Part shown: piece after piece, positions 6,829 through 9,410 of the stretch
Numbering within the stretch: the stretch's first letter is position 1
Layout of the letters: the number at the start of each line of letters is the position of its first letter
NCBI GenBank assembly: GCA_964521075.1
Contig: CAZFPI010000096.1
Location: forward strand, 1 to 9,410
Reading direction: 5' to 3'
DNA: 9,410 nt
Origin: Sterolibacterium sp964521075
GTDB taxonomy: Bacteria > Pseudomonadota > Gammaproteobacteria > Burkholderiales > Rhodocyclaceae
Notes under the pieces: generated by a model
What the model saw: the letters and a program-made list of their open reading frames with translations, nothing else
Database searches by the model: none
What the model was told of the DNA's origin: nothing
Translations under genes and position numbers: made by a program

Positions 6829-7094
6829 TCACCTTCACCAAACTTGTCGGCAATCAGTGCCTGCAAAGCCTGCATGGCCTCCTCAGCCCGGTCGCCCTCG
6901 GTTTCAAGAACCACCTTGGAGCCTTTGCCCGCAGCCAGCATCATCACACCCATAATGCTTTTTGCATTGATCCGGCGGCCATTGCGCTCCATCCAGACCT
7001 CACAGGGAAAGCTGCCGGCCAGCATGGTCAGCTTGGCGGAGGCGCGCGCATGCAAGCCCAGTTTATTGACGATTTCGATTTCTTCTTTTGGCAT
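6825..7094 (-). CDS. ptsH: HPr phosphocarrier protein
   Basis: HPr takes phosphate from Enzyme I on His15 and donates it to IIA proteins. From the ATG at 7092-7094 the protein is 89 residues and begins MPKEEIEIVNKLGLHARASA, placing the active histidine exactly at 15 and the regulatory serine of AKSIMGVMM exactly at 46. Ser46 is the target of HPr kinase/phosphorylase where that enzyme exists, as in many betaproteobacteria; no hprK is in this window. The C-terminus LIADKFGEGE is typical. Two in-frame upstream ATGs exist: the one at 7101-7103 overlaps the IIA stop as ATGA and would add MIA, so the exact start is uncertain. The ptsH stop overlaps the ptsI GTG. The ptsH-ptsI order is the usual one. 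Confidence 0.95.
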   Translation of the reverse strand: MPKEEIEIVNKLGLHARASAKLTMLAGSFPCEVWMERNGRRINAKSIMGVMMLAAGKGSKVVLETEGDRAEEAMQALQALIADKFGEGE

Positions 7095-7099
7095 GGCTA

Positions 7100-7489
7100 T
7101 CATTGAACCCGCATATTGATGACTCCGTCGCAACCACCACCGACGGCCTTGGCAAGCAGCGTGGGCATATCCTTTTCCCGGTAGGTCAAGGCCCGCAACA
7201 ACATCGGAAGATTGACACCCGCCACGCCTTCGACGCGCCCGGCTTCCAGCAACTTCATGGCCACGTTGGCCGGTGTCGCACCATAAATATCCGTCAGGAC
7301 CAGCACTCCGTCGCCCTTATCAACGAACCCGAGCAACTCACGCGCCAGCGGCAAGGCAGCGGCAGGGTCGTCCCGGGCAGACAGGCCCAGCTGCATCAAC
7401 TGCGGCGGGCGATGCCCCATGACATGACAAACACATTGCACCAAAGACTCGCCAAGGCTGTCATGCGTCACCAGAAACAGGCCGATCAC
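7100..7489 (-). CDS. PTS IIA component, mannose (EIIA-Man) family
   Basis: This protein accepts phosphate from HPr. From the GTG at 7487-7489 it is 129 residues and starts VIGLFLVTHDSLGESL, placing the phosphorylatable histidine at 9 (His10 in E. coli ManX) and the neighbouring aspartate in LTDIYGATP at 67 (Asp67 in ManX). GVAGVNLPMLLRAL (90-103) is the usual family signature. Only the IIA domain is present: the protein ends after DGVINMRVQ with no IIB fusion, and no IIC or IID gene follows. Stand-alone proteins of this kind next to ptsH and ptsI in betaproteobacteria are taken to act in regulation rather than sugar uptake. An alternative GTG at 7517-7519, seven bases after the apbE stop, would add ten residues. 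Its stop is just upstream of ptsH. Confidence 0.9.
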   Translation of the reverse strand: MIGLFLVTHDSLGESLVQCVCHVMGHRPPQLMQLGLSARDDPAAALPLARELLGFVDKGDGVLVLTDIYGATPANVAMKLLEAGRVEGVAGVNLPMLLRALTYREKDMPTLLAKAVGGGCDGVINMRVQ

Positions 7490-7526
7490 GTTCGGACGCC
7501 CCGGCAAGAAAAACTGCACACCTTAC

Positions 7527-8630
7527 TCATTTCCGCAAACTCCCTCCCTGATTCGGAGCCGCAGACGATGGGGCAGCATCCTTCATTTCCGCCACCTCGA
7601 CTTTCACTCCTGCCGTTTCCATTTTCAGCCGTTTTTGTAAATCCGGCGTAACGAATAATACCCCGGCAGCGTCGATACGCAGCACCTGCCTCACCCCGAG
7701 CTTGCCCGCTTCCTGAAGCCATTTTTCCCCCGCGATGAACAAGGGCTTGGATAACACATCCGAGCGCATCCCCGCATCCATGCCCGGCGGCATCAGCACT
7801 GTGACCGCCTGCGTTCCACGGGCAGGCCAGGCCGTTCGCGGGTCCAGCAAATGGCAATAGCGTTTTCCGTCCAGATCGAAATAACGCTGATAGTCCCCCG
7901 AAGTCCCGATGGATTCGCCGTCCCGCAGGTCGACAGAGGCCAGCGGCGTTGAAGCACGCGGATGCTGAATCCCGACGCGCCATGGCTTCCCACCCTTGCT
8001 GCCCAATGCCATGACATTACCGCCAATGTTGATGAGCGCATTGTGCACGCCACGGGATTTAAGCAAGGCGGCCGCACGATCCAGAGCCACACCTTTCAGA
8101 TAGCCGCCAAAATCGAGTGCTACCTGACGATTCCGGCTCGTAACACGAAGACCATCCACCTGCAGATCAGCAATCGAAGGGCGGGCATCACGCCACTGTG
8201 CAAGTGCCGACGCATCGGGTAGAACCGGCCTGAACTCATCGCCCTGAAAGCCCCACAGCGAGATCAAACGCCCGATTCCCGGATCGAACAATCCATCCCC
8301 CTGCACAGAAAGCAGCTTCGCCGTGCGTATCAGCCCCGCCAGTTCTGGCGAGACTTCACGAGACTTGCCCGCAGCAATGTCATCATTCAGCGCCGTCAGC
8401 TCGGAAGGCTGCCAGGCATGGTAAGCCCTGTGCAGCCGGTCAAACTCACGCAGAACGGAAGCAGCAGCGGCCCGGGATTTTTCCGGCGGCTCGCCATAGA
8501 TCAGCACCTCGACGCGTGTGCCAAAAACAAACGATTCCTCGCTGAGCAGGGGAACAGGAGAACCGCCGCAAGCCGCCAGAAAAAAAACCAGGGCAACAAG
8601 CCCAAGGTAGCGCGGGGAAAATCGTTTCAT
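7527..8630 (-). CDS. apbE: FAD:protein FMN transferase ApbE, lipoprotein
   Basis: ApbE covalently attaches FMN from FAD to a Ser/Thr of target proteins such as NqrB/NqrC, RnfD/RnfG and FMN-binding-domain proteins in the periplasm. The 367-residue product starts with a lipoprotein signal, MKRFSPRYLGLVALVFFLAAC, with lipobox LAAC at Cys21 and Gly-Gly after it (no Asp at +2, so no inner-membrane retention signal). Family motifs are FDPGIGRLISLWGF (115-128), ALDFGGYLKGVALD (171-184), INIGGNVMALG (200-210), TSGDYQRYF (243-251), HLLDPRT (260-266) and SDVLSKPLFIAG (290-301). The ATG at 8628-8630 has a GGAGG ribosome binding site 9 bases upstream; the open frame extends further but lacks family sequence. 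A low-complexity tail (about 340-367) follows the fold. No recognisable flavinylation target lies in the window. An 8-T run sits in the signal peptide codons. Confidence 0.95.
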   Translation of the reverse strand: MKRFSPRYLGLVALVFFLAACGGSPVPLLSEESFVFGTRVEVLIYGEPPEKSRAAAASVLREFDRLHRAYHAWQPSELTALNDDIAAGKSREVSPELAGLIRTAKLLSVQGDGLFDPGIGRLISLWGFQGDEFRPVLPDASALAQWRDARPSIADLQVDGLRVTSRNRQVALDFGGYLKGVALDRAAALLKSRGVHNALINIGGNVMALGSKGGKPWRVGIQHPRASTPLASVDLRDGESIGTSGDYQRYFDLDGKRYCHLLDPRTAWPARGTQAVTVLMPPGMDAGMRSDVLSKPLFIAGEKWLQEAGKLGVRQVLRIDAAGVLFVTPDLQKRLKMETAGVKVEVAEMKDAAPSSAAPNQGGSLRK

Positions 8631-8706
8631 GGCCTCGAACCTCCGGGGAATTGGGCGGCGTGTCTCTTCCTCAAGCTCGTTTCTGCCGCAAAGACCCAGC
8701 CCCACA

Positions 8707-9087
8707 TCAGAACGGAATAACGTCTTCCTCAGGTGAGTGCGAATCGCCCCCCCAGCCCGGCGGAACATCCTCCTCCGTGCTGCCGCCCGAAAGCTTTTCA
8801 ATACGCCAGGCCTGCAGGCTGACGAAGCACTTTTCCGGCTTGCCCGGCGCACTCCACAAGCGGCCACCGAGGTTGAAGGCCACCCTGACCTCATCCCCTT
8901 TCTTGTAGTTGTCGAGAACGGCACATTTGTCCTTGACGAACTCCAGGGCAATGTAATTTGGGTAACTGGGGTTTTCACCCTCACCAGTCAGCTTGACCAC
9001 CAGCTCGCGCTTGGTAAAGCCGTTCTGCCCGTAGGTTCGTGTCTCGTCGATGCTATGAATCTCACCCTGAATATCAAAACTTGCCAT
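8707..9087 (-). CDS. DUF3127-like OB-fold protein with an SSB-like acidic C-terminal tip
   Basis: From the ATG at 9085-9087 the protein is 126 residues; AAGGAAG lies about six bases upstream, a strong ribosome binding site that decides this start against the longer open frame. Residues 4-98 (FDIQGEIHSIDETRTYGQNG ... KKGDEVRVAFNLGGRLW ... FVSLQAWRIEKL) look like a small five-stranded OB-type barrel and resemble my recollection of the DUF3127 family, which also has a paired KKGD/V and a terminal AWRIE strand. The last 28 residues are Gly/Ser/Pro-rich and acidic, ending PEEDVIPF, very like the DDDIPF tip by which SSB recruits its partners. I infer a single-stranded DNA-binding or SSB-partner role; this is not demonstrated. 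apbE follows 76 bases downstream on the same strand, with no clear terminator between them. Confidence 0.8.
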   Translation of the reverse strand: MASFDIQGEIHSIDETRTYGQNGFTKRELVVKLTGEGENPSYPNYIALEFVKDKCAVLDNYKKGDEVRVAFNLGGRLWSAPGKPEKCFVSLQAWRIEKLSGGSTEEDVPPGWGGDSHSPEEDVIPF

Positions 9088-9098
9088 GATCTTCCTTG

Positions 9099-9133
9099 TT
9101 TGTGGTTTGTGGTTTGTATTTTGTGCTTTGTGG
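9099..9133. repeat. five tandem heptanucleotide repeats (TTTGTGG consensus)
   Basis: On the plus strand the units are TTTGTGG, TTTGTGG, TTTGTAT, TTTGTGC, TTTGTGG, in perfect 7-base register (CCACAAA on the coding strand of the neighbouring gene). The array ends just upstream of the ribosome binding site of the DUF3127-like gene, so on its mRNA it would be an unstructured A/C-rich leader. Two of five units are diverged. Confidence 0.8.
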
Positions 9134-9136
9134 CTG

Positions 9137-9174
9137 AAATAAAAACCACGCGACATCTCTTCATGTGCCGCGTG
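9137..9174 (-). terminator. intrinsic terminator for leftward transcription
   Basis: Read on the minus strand, CACGCG (9174-9169) pairs with CGCGTG (9152-9147) and ACAT (9166-9163) with ATGT (9156-9153) around the loop GAAGAG, with a two-base GC bulge on the 5' side. The stem is followed one base later by TTTTTATTT (9145-9137). It should end transcription entering from the right edge and insulate the DUF3127-like gene, whose promoter would then lie within or just after it. Confidence 0.75.
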
Positions 9175-9410
9175 AGCTCCCGAATGCTACACCCGGCCCC
9201 GCAAAACAGAAGCCGCAATGGAAGCCTCTTCGGGCGTTGAACAGCGACTGCGGCCGCAAGTCATTGAATAAGCGGCTCACCATGTCGCCCCGTTGAAAAA
9301 GACGCTCATGTCTGTACTCAAAGAATTCAGTAGTGAGTAAGCTCAACCGTGATTGGGCATCGTCGCGGCGGCTCGAATTCAGCACTGCAGGCGCAGGCGA
9401 CAGGCGTCAA
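9175..9410. other. right-edge region with no recognised gene
   Basis: I recognise no protein here. A 74-codon GTG-started open frame exists on the minus strand (9161-9385), but its product, rich in Arg and Phe (for example GFHCGFCFAGPG), matches no family I know, has no good ribosome binding site, and would stop inside the terminator loop. Another minus frame is open from the window edge to a TGA at 9327-9329 and encodes 27 residues ending PRRCPITVELTHY; it could be the C-terminus of a gene that starts outside the window. The terminator at 9137-9174 implies that something on the minus strand is transcribed through here. Confidence 0.4.

Noticed and set aside
8631..8984. N-terminal extension of ApbE by 118 residues
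   Set aside because: The extension runs antisense-like Arg/Ser-rich sequence through the DUF3127-like gene in another frame. The ATG at 8630 has a GGAGG site and is followed by a perfect lipoprotein signal.
9088..9156. N-terminal extension of the DUF3127-like protein (MSRGFYFSHKAQ...)
   Set aside because: It would be translated from the terminator stem and the heptad repeats. The ATG at 9087 has a strong AAGGAAG site and starts exactly at the domain.
9161..9385. 74-codon minus-strand open frame as a transposase remnant or real gene
   Set aside because: No recognisable motif, no ribosome binding site, and the stop lies in the terminator loop. Kept only as a possibility within the right-edge region.

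Overview
The window reads as ordinary bacterial chromosome from a GC-rich proteobacterium, most probably a betaproteobacterium. The HPr and Enzyme I sequences, the pairing of a mannose-family IIA with ptsH and ptsI, and XerD and FolB all look betaproteobacterial. The left block, rpsU divergent from tsaD followed by plsY divergent from folB, is the neighbourhood also seen in Escherichia coli. The taxonomic call is inference from protein resemblance; no rRNA gene is present.

Left part (about 1-2540): rpsU (ribosomal protein S21, minus strand) is divergent from tsaD (tRNA t6A synthesis, plus strand). tsaD is interrupted by a 10-N assembly gap that breaks its reading frame on paper but almost certainly not in the organism. 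plsY (phospholipid acyl transfer, minus) converges on tsaD and is divergent from folB (folate synthesis, plus).

Central and right part (about 2555-9087): everything is on the minus strand. Reading from right to left the order is: a DUF3127-like OB-fold protein with an SSB-like acidic tail; the lipoprotein ApbE (flavin transfer to proteins); a mannose-family PTS IIA; HPr; Enzyme I; a PAPS-dependent sulfotransferase; an O6-alkylguanine-DNA alkyltransferase; and XerD. From ptsH to xerD each gene overlaps the next by 4 or 8 bases, so one translationally coupled transcript probably joins a permease-less regulatory PTS to a sulfotransferase, a DNA repair protein and a chromosome-dimer recombinase.

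Right edge (about 9088-9410): a run of five imperfect heptanucleotide repeats lies directly upstream of the DUF3127 gene's ribosome binding site, followed by a strong minus-strand intrinsic terminator. I recognise no gene in the remaining 236 bases.

Most genes are standard housekeeping genes. I see no CRISPR array, insertion sequence, tRNA or clear foreign island. The points most worth a second look are the SSB-like C-terminal tip on the DUF3127 protein, the overlapping mixed-function operon, the heptad repeat leader, and the tsaD gap whose true size can be worked out from the protein.
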